A DNA stretch of 64,000 nt from Adineta vaga. Taxonomy: Eukaryota > Rotifera. The notes under the pieces are model-generated. The model did not search any database and was not told the DNA's origin. It worked only from the letters and a program-made list of their open reading frames with translations. The DNA lies in assembly GCA_021613535.1 (NCBI GenBank), contig CP075492.1, positions 17,794,001 to 17,858,000 on the forward strand. Direction: 5' to 3'. Shown here piece after piece: positions 47,522 to 59,063 of the stretch. A program made the translations under genes and the position numbers. Each line of letters begins with the position of its first letter. Within the stretch, counting starts at the first letter, position 1.

Positions 47522-48789
47522 ATGCTGTTTTCAACAACTTTGTGCGTATGTGTTTTTGTCTTTTCGATAAAAGGTTTGAAACTGAATTTTTTTCTCAACG
47601 GGATCATTCACGGAATATATAATTATCAGGTCAAACTACAGAGGCACCTAGTTATTCTTGTAATGAAAGTGGTACTTCTATCAAGTTTACATGGACTTTG
47701 ACAAATCATTCGGCATGGAATCTAACATCAAATTGTTCTTTACAACAATGCTATGGAAGCTCGAATACTAGCCATTACTGTCGTTCATCGTCCACACCGT
47801 GTTTCGATTATCGTACAATTAACAATACTAGTTACTGCGCACCGGGTATTATTTGCTCGATTCTGGAACCCTGTAATAATATTACCTATGTCTGTGAGTC
47901 CAATAATTCCATATGCATAGTTAATTCATGTTGTTCGCAACAAGCAGTGTGTTTACCGTTATTAATGGCTAATTTCTGCACACCAGGTATAGCTTCTATC
48001 ATACTGTACTATCAAAATGTTTAGATATTGGTGATTTAACCCCCTTGAATCAGATGGGATTTCGCACTCACGGAAAGAATTAGAATCATATGACTTCTTT
48101 AAAAGTGGAGGACAGCGTAAAGTATAAAGAGATACCTCTCAGAGATCAACCTCATAGCGAGATTAGAATGACGGCAAAATGAAAGTTCTTAAACATTTTT
48201 ACAATTCACTGCGGACCAGTAGAGAAACTAAATTCGTTAGAATGAGTAACAATGAAAGCATAATCCGAGCAATTTGCGTGTGAAATAGATTGGTTTATAC
48301 GAAGAGTGAGTGCGATTGGGCTGTACCACATTGTCAAATCGAACTTTCCATGTATTCTATATAAAATCAGTCAAAAAGGTTATTTTAAAGAAATTTCAGC
48401 GACAATTACAACAGCGACCACTGCTATAACATCGACGACCGTTGCCAGTGGTAAGAATTACTATCGGACAAGAAAACGATTATAGAACTCTTATGTTTTT
48501 ATTCTTTTCCAAAGGTGAAGTGACTTATGCATGCAATGAAAACGAGTTAGTCAATCTCACGTGTACAAATTCGACGTCACTCACGATTATCAACGCTTTT
48601 TTCGGTGTTCTCGTTTGCGTTAGTTGCACTTGTGGTGGTTGTAATTGCGCAGACATGAATGTAACATCCATTGTCGCTTCTAACTGTACGGGTCACACCT
48701 TTTGCATGTTTTCCGCGAGTACATACGTTCTCGGTGATCCATGTTATTTCAGCATCAAAGTTTTCCAAGTTAAATATTCCTGCAGTTAA
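47522..48789 (+). CDS. Secreted Cys-rich plus rhamnose/galactose-binding (SUEL-type) lectin (4 exons, 244 aa)
   Basis: Exons 47522-47573, 47630-47986, 48400-48450 and 48515-48789 join in phase. Exon 1 is a signal peptide (MLLF-like start: MLFSTTLCVCVFVFSIK). Exon 2 is the Cys-rich module also seen in the kelch protein, ending in CLPLLMANFCTPG and rich in N-x-S/T glycosylation sites. Exon 3 is a Thr-rich linker (TITTATTAITSTT). Exon 4 is a SUEL lectin domain: YACNENELVNLTC, INAFFG, NCTGHTFCMFSAS and DPCYFSIKVFQVKYSC. Such lectins bind rhamnose or galactose. A likely role is recognition of microbes or of self glycans outside the cell. Confidence 0.82.
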
Positions 48790-48859
48790 AAGGAGGACTG
48801 TATTCTTCTGTTCCCTTTTCTGAAAGAAAGGGTTATACAGCGTAAAAACCATCGGCTTG

Positions 48860-49340
48860 AAATGCAAAAAGTTTGTCATTCTGTCCTATCGAATCAGAAT
48901 TCACCATTCTATAAGCTCGTAAAAACTGATCTTAGTCACCATAAAAGGTTTCGCCATCTTAAGGGTGGATGCACTGAAAAACAAATTGATGTTTTGCCGA
49001 ACCTGAAAGGTTCTCTATGCTTCCACCGATCGATTTTAAGTTCAGAAAAATGAAAAACGTTTCGTGCTTTATCTGCCGAACTAGTTTAAGTTCAGTAGGA
49101 TCGAGAAGGTTCGGCAGTTGACAACAAAAACCATCTGAAGGTTTTCTATGCGGTTCATAAAACCATTGATAGTTCTGTAACATGTCTACAGAACCAACAG
49201 CGGTTTCGTAGTCTGACGATAGGTTTCGTCTATTTTCTACCAAACTATTCCTAGTTTCGTAGGCCAATTGATGGTTCGTCAGTTTTCAAAAAGTTCAGAA
49301 TATTTTAAACTGAACCAAACATGGTTTCATATTAAAACTA
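48860..49340. other. Non-coding stretch with repeated GGTTC-type words
   Basis: Short words such as AAAGGTTTC, GGTTCGGCA, GGTTCGTCAG and AGTTCAG recur in both orientations. It may be a decayed repeat, but no ends can be defined. Confidence 0.3.
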
Positions 49341-49353
49341 AAGGTTTCTTCCG

Positions 49354-49400
49354 AGGTGTGGGTGTGGGTGTTATAAAGAGAAGAACTACACCCACACCCT
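49354..49400. repeat. TGTGGG-type hairpin H20
   Basis: G arm AGGTGTGGGTGTGGGTGT, spacer TATAAAGAGAAGAA, C arm CTACACCCACACCCT. Confidence 0.85.
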
Positions 49401-49624
49401 AACATAGGGAAGGACTATTCCGACTCGTAATTACTCAGCACAATTTCCTCAGTTTCCTACCATAAACGGCAAAAAATGCACAGAAATTGACCGGCAAACA
49501 CCAATATTCTCCGTCATTCGAACCGGTTTAAGGAACCAGCAGGAAACTTACGGGACCAAAAATCACGTCCACACAGCATCGTCTTGCGTCTTCCATTTGA
49601 AGTTCCTATAATTTTTTTACCTAT

Positions 49625-49686
49625 CTTGAGGGTGTGGGTGTGTATTTGTCTTTTACTAACAACCCAGACCCACACCCACCCCTCAA
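49625..49686. repeat. TGTGGG-type hairpin H21
   Basis: CTTGAGGGTGTGGGTGTG, spacer TATTTGTCTTTTACTAAC, then C arm ACCCAGACCCACACCCACCC ending in CTCAA. Confidence 0.85.
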
Positions 49687-49788
49687 ATCAGAAGAGTATA
49701 ATCCACTACTTTAAGAAACAGGCAGGTTGTGTGGTCACAATGCATCTCAACGTATTCTGTTGTTATATAGCAATCAATAAAAATCTTT

Positions 49789-49857
49789 TGAGGTTGTGGT
49801 TGGGTGTTAGAGTCGAGAGAAGATATTCACATTCATACACCCACACCCATCCTCAAG
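49789..49857. repeat. TGTGGG-type hairpin H22
   Basis: TTGAGGTTGTGGTTGGGTGT and C arm ACACCCACACCCATCCTCAA around about 28 nt. Confidence 0.8.
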
Positions 49858-49949
49858 AAAACATTTCAAATTCTAACTGAGAAATATGTATCGCCTAAAA
49901 AATCTTTCTTTCGAAAGGAAACCGAACAATTAATTTTATTCTAAAGATC

Positions 49950-51536
49950 TTAAACGTTCAATGTTATAGATGTACTTCGAAACAAGTGCACAAGATTTTG
50001 TCGTTCAATGGAAGTTATGTTATTATTAGCAGCATAGAACGTTTTCAGTGTTCTCATATTTGTCATTTGATATGGAATACTAATCAATCGATTATAATTG
50101 ATAGATAACATTTGTAATGTCGATGATAATTTCATGATTTCAAGTGGAATTGAAGAAATTTGATTAAAAAATATATCTAATCTTTGTAATGACTTATATT
50201 CTGCAATTCCATCCAGCGATGTCAATGAGTTATTATTAAGATAAAGTTCTCGAATATAAATAAGAGGTGGTTGAAAAATCTTCTCTTCAAATTTATTATT
50301 CATTAATTTCAAAATTTGTAAATTTGGTAAATCATTTGATAATGTCGAAGGTAACGATGATAATTGATTGAATTGCATTGTTAATGTTTTTAAAGATTTT
50401 AACGATAAAATACTTTCAGGAAATGATTTCAATTGACAGTTTGATAGATCAAGTTCTTTGATCGATGGTACATTTGTAAATGAAATATTTTCTAAAAGTA
50501 GACTTCCGACAATACGAATACTTGATATCAACGGTAGATTTTCAAACGAAATTGATTGAAGATTTGAAAGTGAACTTGATTCAAAAATAGACAATGAAGG
50601 TAAATTGTTCAATATAATTGTTTTTAATTGTACACTATTCGTGAGTGATATTGATTGAAGTGTAGATATATTTTCCATATCTAATGAAATTAATTTTGTA
50701 TTTGATGAAAGTGTAAACGATTGTAATAGATTTAGATTTTGTAGTTTTAATTCTAATAATTCATTATTGTATGAAATATCAATGGAAGATAATTTCAACA
50801 TATCCGTAATTTTAAGTGATGCTAAGATTAAATTCGATGTCATTTTTAGAAAAGATAAATTATTTAGATTTCGTAATTCGACTTTATTTATATTCGTTTT
50901 TGTTATTTCTAATTTTTGTAATAATTGATAATTGTTTATTGTTGAAGGAATATTGGATAAATTCGGTAAATCGATCAAGTTTAAAATGTAAAGATTTTCT
51001 AATTTTCCCATATTTTCATCAGAAAGTTTTTTTAAATTTGGAATTTGTTTAAGAGTTAAGGATCGTAATTGAATTAAATATTCAATTTCATCTGGTAAAT
51101 CTTCAAGATTTTTTATATCGGTTAATTCTAATTCCTTCATAGATGTTAACTGTCCTATTTCCGATGGTAAATGTTGATTAATCATTCCATTGTCTGATTG
51201 AATTACTAATAATGCAAGATTTCGAAAATTTTTTATATCAGATAAAATCGTTAAATTTGTATTGATTAATCGAAGGGATTGTAAACTTTTCAAACAATAG
51301 ATATTTGAAGACGGATTTTTATCATTAAATATACCAAAACTCATTACTTGTCGTGATGTTGCATTGTAATCAACTGATGAAACAAAGGGATATAGTAATG
51401 GTCGTACATAAAATGGATTTAAATTGATTATATCGATGTCATCAGAATAGATAGTACAATCGATTTGTGCATTGATAATTGGATTCAAATTGATGAATGA
51501 GAGATAAATAAAGAGTAATACTGGAATAGATTTCAT
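49950..51536 (-). CDS. Secreted leucine-rich-repeat protein (528 aa)
   Basis: Single exon. A signal peptide (MKSIPVLLFIYLSFINLN) is followed by about 18 LRRs in two styles: short irregular repeats (LQSISFENLPLISSIRIVG) and typical ones near the C-terminus (LKSLKTLTMQFNQLSSLPS, LQMLSINYNRLISIPYQ). No transmembrane segment or GPI signal is seen. LRR arcs bind proteins or glycans, so an extracellular recognition or matrix role is likely. The lectin gene lies to its left in convergent orientation, with hairpins H20-H22 between. Confidence 0.8.
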   Translation of the reverse strand: MKSIPVLLFIYLSFINLNPIINAQIDCTIYSDDIDIINLNPFYVRPLLYPFVSSVDYNATSRQVMSFGIFNDKNPSSNIYCLKSLQSLRLINTNLTILSDIKNFRNLALLVIQSDNGMINQHLPSEIGQLTSMKELELTDIKNLEDLPDEIEYLIQLRSLTLKQIPNLKKLSDENMGKLENLYILNLIDLPNLSNIPSTINNYQLLQKLEITKTNINKVELRNLNNLSFLKMTSNLILASLKITDMLKLSSIDISYNNELLELKLQNLNLLQSFTLSSNTKLISLDMENISTLQSISLTNSVQLKTIILNNLPSLSIFESSSLSNLQSISFENLPLISSIRIVGSLLLENISFTNVPSIKELDLSNCQLKSFPESILSLKSLKTLTMQFNQLSSLPSTLSNDLPNLQILKLMNNKFEEKIFQPPLIYIRELYLNNNSLTSLDGIAEYKSLQRLDIFFNQISSIPLEIMKLSSTLQMLSINYNRLISIPYQMTNMRTLKTFYAANNNITSIERQNLVHLFRSTSITLNV

Positions 51537-51810
51537 GTTTTGTGCTGTGTCCTTTTGTTTTTTTTTCTGATTTTCATCAATTTTTATTCATAGAGAAATA
51601 GCAGATGTTTGTTTTCTCATTTGCTTTTTATTCGTCATGATCAATACAGGTGATTATGTTCTCAAAGAGCAAAAAAAAAATTTAGAACTGAGGACGTGTT
51701 AGTAATAAATACGAGGCAAAAAGAGATTAAGTAGTTTTCGTAGTTTTTTTTTTTAATATTTTATTTATTGAAATCGTTTTTTGTCAATATCTAAAAACTC
51801 AGTGTAACAA

Positions 51811-51866
51811 ATGAGTGTAGGTAAAGCGAACAGTTATCCTAGTCCTAATTCAAACCAACACCCTCA
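51811..51866. repeat. TGTGGG-type hairpin H23 (decayed)
   Basis: G arm ATGAGTGTAGGTAAAG and C arm ACCAACACCCTCAT, about 25 nt apart. Confidence 0.5.
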
Positions 51867-52216
51867 TTGATATATATATATATAAGTACAATATCAAATT
51901 AGTTTTCATTTGCGAAAGTTTATTAAATAAAAACGAAGCAGATGAACAAAAATATCAAAATCTAATATAACATAATCATATACATCATAAAAAGTATAGG
52001 TGAAATAAATGAAATAAAATATCCAACAAGAAATAACCATGAGTCATCAACTGATTTGATACAAAAGAAATGATTAATCGTTAATGGAGCAAAACAAAGT
52101 CGTTCACCGCACCCAGACTATCACATATGCATTCTTCATAGTGATTGTAAACAAAAGCAAGATGTTTCTTTGAAAAATAGAAAGCCTTAGTTTATCTTCT
52201 GTTTTCTAGAAAACAT

Positions 52217-52253
52217 CGAGGGTGTGAGTTATCTCTTTTCATCATCTACACCC
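52217..52253. repeat. TGTGGG-type hairpin H24
   Basis: GAGGGTGTGAG, spacer TTATCTCTTTTCATCATC, C arm TACACCC. The spacer resembles H25. Confidence 0.6.
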
Positions 52254-52590
52254 GAACATCTCCATTTTAATTAAACTTTATTCTTCATCAATCTGTTTCA
52301 AACTGCGTATAGAAGAAAACAATTTCGTAAATACTGCTCAATGGACGTTTGAAAATTGGAATGTTACGAAAAGTGACATGATTAGGACAGATGTGAGAGA
52401 CGAAGTCACACTAGCGGATGATGTTCCGAAGAATTTATCAAAATCGAATGTAATCGTGGTTGATTGACGAATTTTATTGATATTTTCCATCGAATTGCAT
52501 CTTTCGTGTTGAAATTCGATATTTTTGTGATTATAAAGCTGTGTTCGATTGTTCAATAAAAATCTCGATTCACTATTTACAAGATTACCG

Positions 52591-52645
52591 CTTGAATGTG
52601 GGTTTGTTTAATACACTTCTCTTCATCTACACCCACACCCTCAAG
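52591..52645. repeat. TGTGGG-type hairpin H25
   Basis: CTTGAATGTGGGTTTG, spacer with CTTCTCTTCATC, C arm TACACCCACACCCTCAAG. Confidence 0.75.
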
Positions 52646-54376
52646 ATTCTATTTGGATAGAAAATCATTTGAATTTACCTATTGAACAAAAAATATAATA
52701 TTTTATTACAATTAAAATTATATAAATATCCAAATTTACGTTATTCTGTTAATAAAATGCAATTAAGATACTTATAGAAGATCATTATTCATTATTTTTC
52801 GAAAAATTTATTATTTATTTCTGTAATAATTTATGTTTATAATTGATAATTGATGATTATGTAGATACACTTTGTAAAGGTAGTCAAAAAATAATATTTA
52901 ATAATGAAAATGATCCTTTCTTTTGTATCATGAATATAAAAAAATTTAGTTCCCCTAAAGATTATAATGATGAAACCAAATTTTTATCTATGGAAGATAT
53001 TGAAAAGAATTTTAAGAAAAGTATTCAACAGATAAATGGAGAATCACTTTGATTCTTTTTAAATTAAACATCATTTTAATAATTATAATTAACATATTTG
53101 AAAATATTTTATTAAAGAAGTTCATCATTTATTATTATGATCAAATCTTACATCTGCACTTATCATTTGAATATTATCTGTGGGTTTTTTTTAATATATC
53201 TTTTTAATGTAGTAATTCATTTCATTTTATGTGTTTTATTTATGTTAATTGTAGATTTTAGTCAAAGGAGGAAAAAGCAGACTTCTGTACTTCTTTATAC
53301 CTCATAACACTTATATTGGCATATGTTAAAAGTTTCATCCCAAAAAAACAGAACAAAAGTGACCTGTCACTGGAATTATTGAAAATTGTATTCCCAATAA
53401 ATAACGCTCGTCGAGGCTGACTCGCTTGACCCTCGACTGAATTCTCATTAATCAGCCTACATTATGTCTTCTGTGAATGTGCTTTAAAAGCTTCCGTTGT
53501 GTGCAGTCTCATGCAAAGTTTGTTTGAATTTGTTTTATGAAAATGAGATGTCGATTATTTTTAACAATTGTTTTATGAAGAATGTGTTACATTATGATTT
53601 GATAGAAATGCTTCATGTTTACTCTATCGATGTAAATTATCAATTAAACAAGAAAATTATTGTGTTGAATTTACTTCAGGATATTTACATCGATACATTC
53701 CACTCAAATATTATCATTATTATTCAAAAAGTATGATTAAACAATCTCATAATAATTCACCTCGATAAACTAAGAAAAGACAATACAATTAATTAAATGT
53801 TCATTAAGTAAATAATTCTTAGTCGAATTTAATTCATTTAATATTACAACGATCGTTTACTTTTGGAAAAATACCATTAGAAATGAAATTATAAACTCTA
53901 TTCATTGTAATATTTGAGGATACTGAAGTAATTGTCAAGTTTGTTACCGAGAGTACGATAAAAGTTTTCAATAATTTTGCAAATAAATATGTTCAATATT
54001 GTTTTGAAATAATGTGTAGGAATTCATATTTTTCAAAATATCTAACATGTTTGAAAGAAAATTCTACATTATATTTCGATAAAGAAACATCTCCATTACT
54101 GAATCTCATCTGAACTATATAATGAACTTTTAAAAAATATAAATATATACTCATTTTCTATGTTTGCGTGTGTTAAAGTTAGCACGCATCTTTTTAAATG
54201 CAATTAATTAAAATATTTATTCGAAGAAAAGGCAAATAAGTGTACTTTGATATTCTTTTCTTTGTATTTCAAATTAAAAGAAAGATCTTTTATCTTTTAT
54301 AATATATTAATGAATTAATTTTATATAAGTAATCATAAAACATTTTTTTATTTTTCACATCGCAAAAACTATTTCA

Positions 54377-55425
54377 ATGTCATCAGCAACTATAGCTTCT
54401 CTATCGTTGATATCAAAACAATTGATTATTTATTCGGGAATATTTTGTTTTACTCTTGGTATGATCGGTGCTGTTCTTAATATATTAATATTTCTTAGTT
54501 TAAAAATATTTCGACAAAACTCATGTACATTTTATTTAACAATTATGTCTATATCAAATATTGGACAAATATTTTTAGTTATTCTAGCTGATTTTATGAA
54601 TGTTGGTTATAGTATTGATTGGTCAAGAAATTCATTATTTTATTGTAAACTTCGACCATTATGTTTTCATGTTATTCGATTGACTTCTTCTACAAGTCTT
54701 TGTTTAGCAACAGTTGATCAATATTTATCAACATGTTCTCGACCTCAATGGCAACAATGGGCTAATATTAAATTTGCACATCGTCTAATTATTATATTTA
54801 TATCTGTATGGATTATTATCGAATTACCATGTTTAATTTATTATACTCATATAATTTCATCAACTACAGGACAAACATCATGTATGATAACAAATGAAAT
54901 ATTTACAAAATTTAATTATTATTTTACAGAAATGATTGCTTGGCATTTTCTACCTTTATTAGTTACATTATTATTTGGAATATTAGCATTTTATAATATC
55001 AAACAGATAGCTCATCGAACTGTACCTTTAGTTCGACGTCAATTAGATAAACAATTAACTATAATGGTTTTTCTACAAGTTCTTTTCAATTTTATGGTTG
55101 TTGTTCCTTATTTAATTATAGTTTTTATATTACGATATGGAAATATTATCATTCAAAATAATATTTATACTGCTGTACTACTTTTCTTATATAATTTATT
55201 TGTATGTTTTTATTATTTATATTTTGCAGTAAGTATAAAACGACATTTTATTTCAATATTAGAAAAAATTCATTTTTCATTTTTCATTTTTAGTGTCCAT
55301 TTTATGTATATATATGTGTATCGGAAAGGTTTCGTCGACAACTATTATTTGTATTGTCTAAAATCTATCCACATCAATGGCGACGACAACATATCATTAT
55401 TAATCAAGTATATCCTCAAACATAA
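54377..55425 (+). CDS. 7TM rhodopsin-like receptor (2 exons, 327 aa)
   Basis: Exon 1 (54377-55228) encodes helices 1-7, with a third-helix end SLCLATVDQYLSTC (DQY in place of DRY). A 65-bp intron (GTAAGT...TTTTTAG, 55229-55293) follows. Exon 2 (55294-55425) continues CPFYVYICVSERFRRQLLFV and a basic tail ending NQVYPQT. Reading straight through the intron stays open but gives an unlike tail, so splicing is preferred: the spliced tail matches the usual end of these receptors. Ligand unknown; a peptide or chemosensory role is possible. Confidence 0.82.
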
Positions 55426-56869
55426 ATAATATATCTATTGAATATAACTGAAATTATTTAGTTTATTATAAAGTATATTAAATTCATCACTAAAAAGTTA
55501 TCGTAAAGGTGAAGGCGTGTTCATCTTATTTGTATCATACTCATGTGCATTCATACATAGCGGCGACGCCAGGAATTTTCATCTACGGGAGGGACTCAGC
55601 TCCTTATTTTTAAAAGTGTTTTATTTCATTCAGATTAATACTATATCTTTGTACATAGTCGAATATTGACACTTATCTGTAAATAATTTAGTTTCTTTGA
55701 TTCATAAAATGTCAAAATATATAATCTAACACAATAGAATTTTTAATCATTTGAATTGTTTGTAGAAATGAATTAATTGTTTATTAATTTGATTCTGCAT
55801 AAATATGAAGATTAAACTCATCTATATGATTAGAAATTTTTTTACTTTCTGGACAAACTGTAGAAATACTTTTCATGATTGAGAATATTTTTGATGAAAA
55901 TCTATCGTTCAGCTCAACAAAACGATCATGAAAAAGTCGACTGATCTGCTTATCCGACTTTTTATGAACGCTAAAATTCATCAATAATAATACGCTCGTA
56001 AAAGATGCGATAAATCACTCAAAAATCGCCATTTACAGTCGTACTGACTTGACTAGAACACATAAAATACTAGTTTGTTTCGTTTTCTGCAAGACGATAT
56101 TCATATTTCTACAACAATTGGACAAAATAATAGGATAAAAGAGAATATGTATGTATAATCATTGTAATGAAAGATAAAAGTGAAAATGAACATCGGCGAG
56201 TAGAAGTTTTACGGTTGCCATTCATGACACCCATATCCACTCTTACCCTATAATGACGAGCGCATTATGTAAGCTTGTCTGTAACACTGAGAATGTATGT
56301 ATATATGACAAAACAAAACTAAGAAGCAAGACCTCCACAATGAATCAAATGTATATAAATGAAAGAGTAAAAGAATGATATCGTAAATAATATTCTTTCT
56401 CAAAGAAAAAAAAGTGAAACAAAAAGGCACAGAACACCATGTGAATGAAGAGATAAAAACGAATGTGTCCAAGAGTAATGTGTTGAAGAAGAAAAATTTA
56501 TTAAAATCCACTAATTGAAATTATAGTTTCCTTATTTTTATTTTTCATTAATAAATTCATTTCTGATGGCACCTTGACTCAAATGTTTAAACGAGTTTTC
56601 TAATTATAGTTAGAACAAGAAATGAGGAAATTTTTATTTAAGTTTATTAGATTGAAGTTCTAATCCATTTCATCAAGCAACCAAGTCCTGACTACGAGCA
56701 CAACTATCATAGTAAAAAGGATCCGAATATGATTTCACGTTTGATGATCCATCGTCTTTGAATTAAAAAAAGGTTGTTACTAAATTATCTTTTATAATTT
56801 ATTTACTTGATAAACTTTCTGTTCGTTTTGTTTCATCCGTTTTTGATAAAATTGTTGGAGAATTGTCCT
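55426..56869. other. Intergenic, with a possible transposon end
   Basis: At 55558-55605 the words AGCGGCGACGCCAGGAATTTTC and GGGAGGGACTCAGCTCC resemble, in reverse, GGGGGGCTCAGCCGCCGTC ... GGCGCCGCCACTAG at 10813-10855. They may be ends of one repeat family. A lone C-rich run (ACACCCATATCCACTCTTAC, 56228-56247) may be a decayed hairpin arm (H26). Confidence 0.4.
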
Positions 56870-57931
56870 AAAAATACTGAGAACTATCAATATTCTTCTC
56901 AAAGTATGAATACGCAACGGAAATAGATTCATTGACGTCTGATTGTTGATCTCTTGAATTCAATGATGTTGATGAATCTATAAAGAAGACGTTTAGTCAA
57001 ATGTTGTGTTTATTCACTAAGAAATACTAATAACATATTGCTGAGTGTCAGAATCACGTGTAGAACCATCGGAGTTATTTTCGAATTCCATCGATTGAAA
57101 AGAGCCTTCACTCGAATAATTTTGTTTCTGAATACTGTTTTCCGTCGGTTCCTAGAAAACGAAAAAATGCTCTAATTTTCGAAATAAATATGTATGTAAA
57201 AATTCTATCACTTCTTTAATTGGTATATTCAATGAATCATTTGATTGAAGAATCATTTGTGACCAGAATGATTCTTCTCTATCGACTACATGAAACCATG
57301 CAAATCTTTCTTCTTGTTTAAGAGATTTTGCAATACCTAAAATAAGTTCGTTAACACCCGATGGTTCTTTTCGAATATTCATATCATCATCAATAAATGT
57401 TTCACTATTGACCATAGTACATAAACCAAAATTATTAAAATAAATAATTTTATTTTCTTGAATAGGTTGTATACTTGAATGAACCTTTTGAAGAATATTT
57501 TTAAACTCCTTCACAACAACTTCACGATTTCGATTAGCCCACATATTTGTACAAACAAGAGCACAGAATATATTTTGATTAGCACATTCTGATACTAACC
57601 ATTCAACATGTTTTAATTTAGCAAAAGAACCAGGTGATGCACAATAAATCATACATAATGGTTTTGTAATTTTAATTAATTTATTAAAATGATCACGTAC
57701 ATCATTTTCATGCCATGATTCAATACCAGGTAAATCCCAGAATATTGTTTGATAACAGTGATTATCTTTTGTATATTTAACTTCACATTTAGTGAAATGT
57801 TCAGTACAAGAATCTAAACTGGAACTATTATTGACTAATTTTTGTTGACAAACAGCATTGATAAGACTACTTTTTCCAACACGTGGTGATCCACACAGTG
57901 CAATATTAATCACTATTTGATCTGGATTCAT
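56870..57931 (-). CDS. GIMAP/AIG1-like GTPase with possible spliced Ser/Gln-rich tail
   Basis: The core frame (57931-57152, 259 aa) has G1 GSPRVGKSS near residue 13, G3 DLPGIES near 68 and a TNMW motif where G4 (usually TKxD) should lie. This matches AIG1-type small GTPases linked to immunity. The unspliced frame ends HFFVF-TAG, where CTTTTCTAG-like sequence also forms an acceptor. Downstream on the same strand coding-like frames continue (TENSIQKQNYSSEGSFQSME, then NSRDQQSDVNESISVAYSYF), ending near 56870. A weak donor GTGATA in phase 0 could link them, so two C-termini are possible. The neighbouring copy to the right is its tandem paralogue. Confidence 0.72.
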
Positions 57932-58127
57932 TCGAAGTTTTATTTTCTAAAATAAAAATTATAAAATCATATCTTTTTTTTGTTTCTATAGCTGCTGTTG
58001 CATTAAGAGAAAGAAAACTATTAAAAATCGATAAAATAAAAAGTTTTATTAACATAAATGTACAATTATAATTAATCTATTGACTCAATTTAAAAAATGA
58101 TACGAGTTCATTTACTCAACATTTAGT

Positions 58128-59063
58128 TTATCGTGCATTCAAATACGATTTTATAGCAACATCTAAGACATCGAATCCAATTTCGGCGGCAGATTTTTCT
58201 CGTATACTTAATATTTCTGTAAAACGCGACCGCCAAAATCCTTCTGTTTTATCGCCAAGCTTCTCCCAGAAAGAACGACGATTAAGGGTAGTTGTGCACC
58301 ATCCAAGTAAGTTTTTTCCATCTGTTAGTTCCATGATGCTATTGATGAATTCATCTACTCCTTGAACAGGTCTTTTAACATCCAAATCGTTGTCCTCATA
58401 TTCAATCGAATTTACCATCATACAAAGAGCTCCATTACCGAAAAATCTCACCACTTCTGTATCAGATGAACTCTCTTTATTAAACTTTTCTATGCATTCA
58501 TTACCAAATATCTTTAACTCTTTTCTGAATTCTTCAATAACTGTTCTTCGATCCTTGCCTGACCACATATTTGTACAGATTAAAGCACAAATAATATGTT
58601 TCTCATGGCAATATGTTAATATATTTCGAAGTGGTGCCAGTGGCGAAAAGCAACCAGGAGAAGCACAGAAAATAAGGCACATTGGATCGATGTCTTGAAT
58701 CAATTTTTAAAAACATTTTTCACCATTCTCATCGTCCCATGATTCAATACCCGGTGTATCAAAAATGTTGATTTTACTTGGTGAAAGTCCTTCTATTTGA
58801 AACTTTGGACCTTTCAAGACATATTCCTGTACCTTTTGTGTGCATGCATCAAGACTTGAGCTTGTTTCTGCAATCGAAACACCACACAATGCATTAATCA
58901 ATGAACTTTTGCCAACTCTTGGCGAACCCATAATAATTATGTTGAATATAAGTTTATTAAACACAGAATCGATTTCGTTACTATAATGATCTTGCGACAA
59001 AGTTTGACGAATATTTTCAACGACGGCACGAGTGATTATCTTGCGTATATGATCAGGATCCAT
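58128..59063 (-). pseudogene. Second GIMAP/AIG1-like GTPase, interrupted by an in-frame TAA
   Basis: The same order as its neighbour: G1 GSPRVGKSS, G3 DTPGIESW, then after the break FCASPGC and CTNMWSGKD. A TAA at 58706-58704 falls between GEKCF and KLIQD, in frame on both sides; the paralogue has Asn there. No intron signal removes it. Translation could restart at a later Met but would lack the P-loop. The rest ends at DVAIKSYLNAR. Either a fresh pseudogene or a sequence error. Confidence 0.72.

Larger units (their letters stand above)
51537..54376. other. Long gene-poor stretch with three hairpins and ORF relics
   Basis: No complete gene is seen. A plus-strand frame at 52843-53052 (KNFKKSIQQINGESL at its end) and another at 53497-53736 have coding-like composition but lack starts, partners or domains. 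They may be relics. H23-H25 lie here. Confidence 0.4.

Noticed and set aside
50816-51052. Plus-strand ORF opposite the LRR gene
   Set aside because: Shadow of the repetitive LRR coding strand; no motif.
1362-52645. Regularly shaped repeats suggesting a CRISPR array
   Set aside because: They are kilobases apart, vary in length and lie in a eukaryotic genome; no direct-repeat/spacer array exists.
55294-55429. Straight read-through C-terminus of the receptor at 54377
   Set aside because: A good 65-bp intron gives a tail typical of these receptors; the unspliced tail is not.
21327-58706. Reassigned stop codons explaining the in-frame TAG, TGA and TAA
   Set aside because: The other intact genes end normally at each of these codons, and three different stops are involved.
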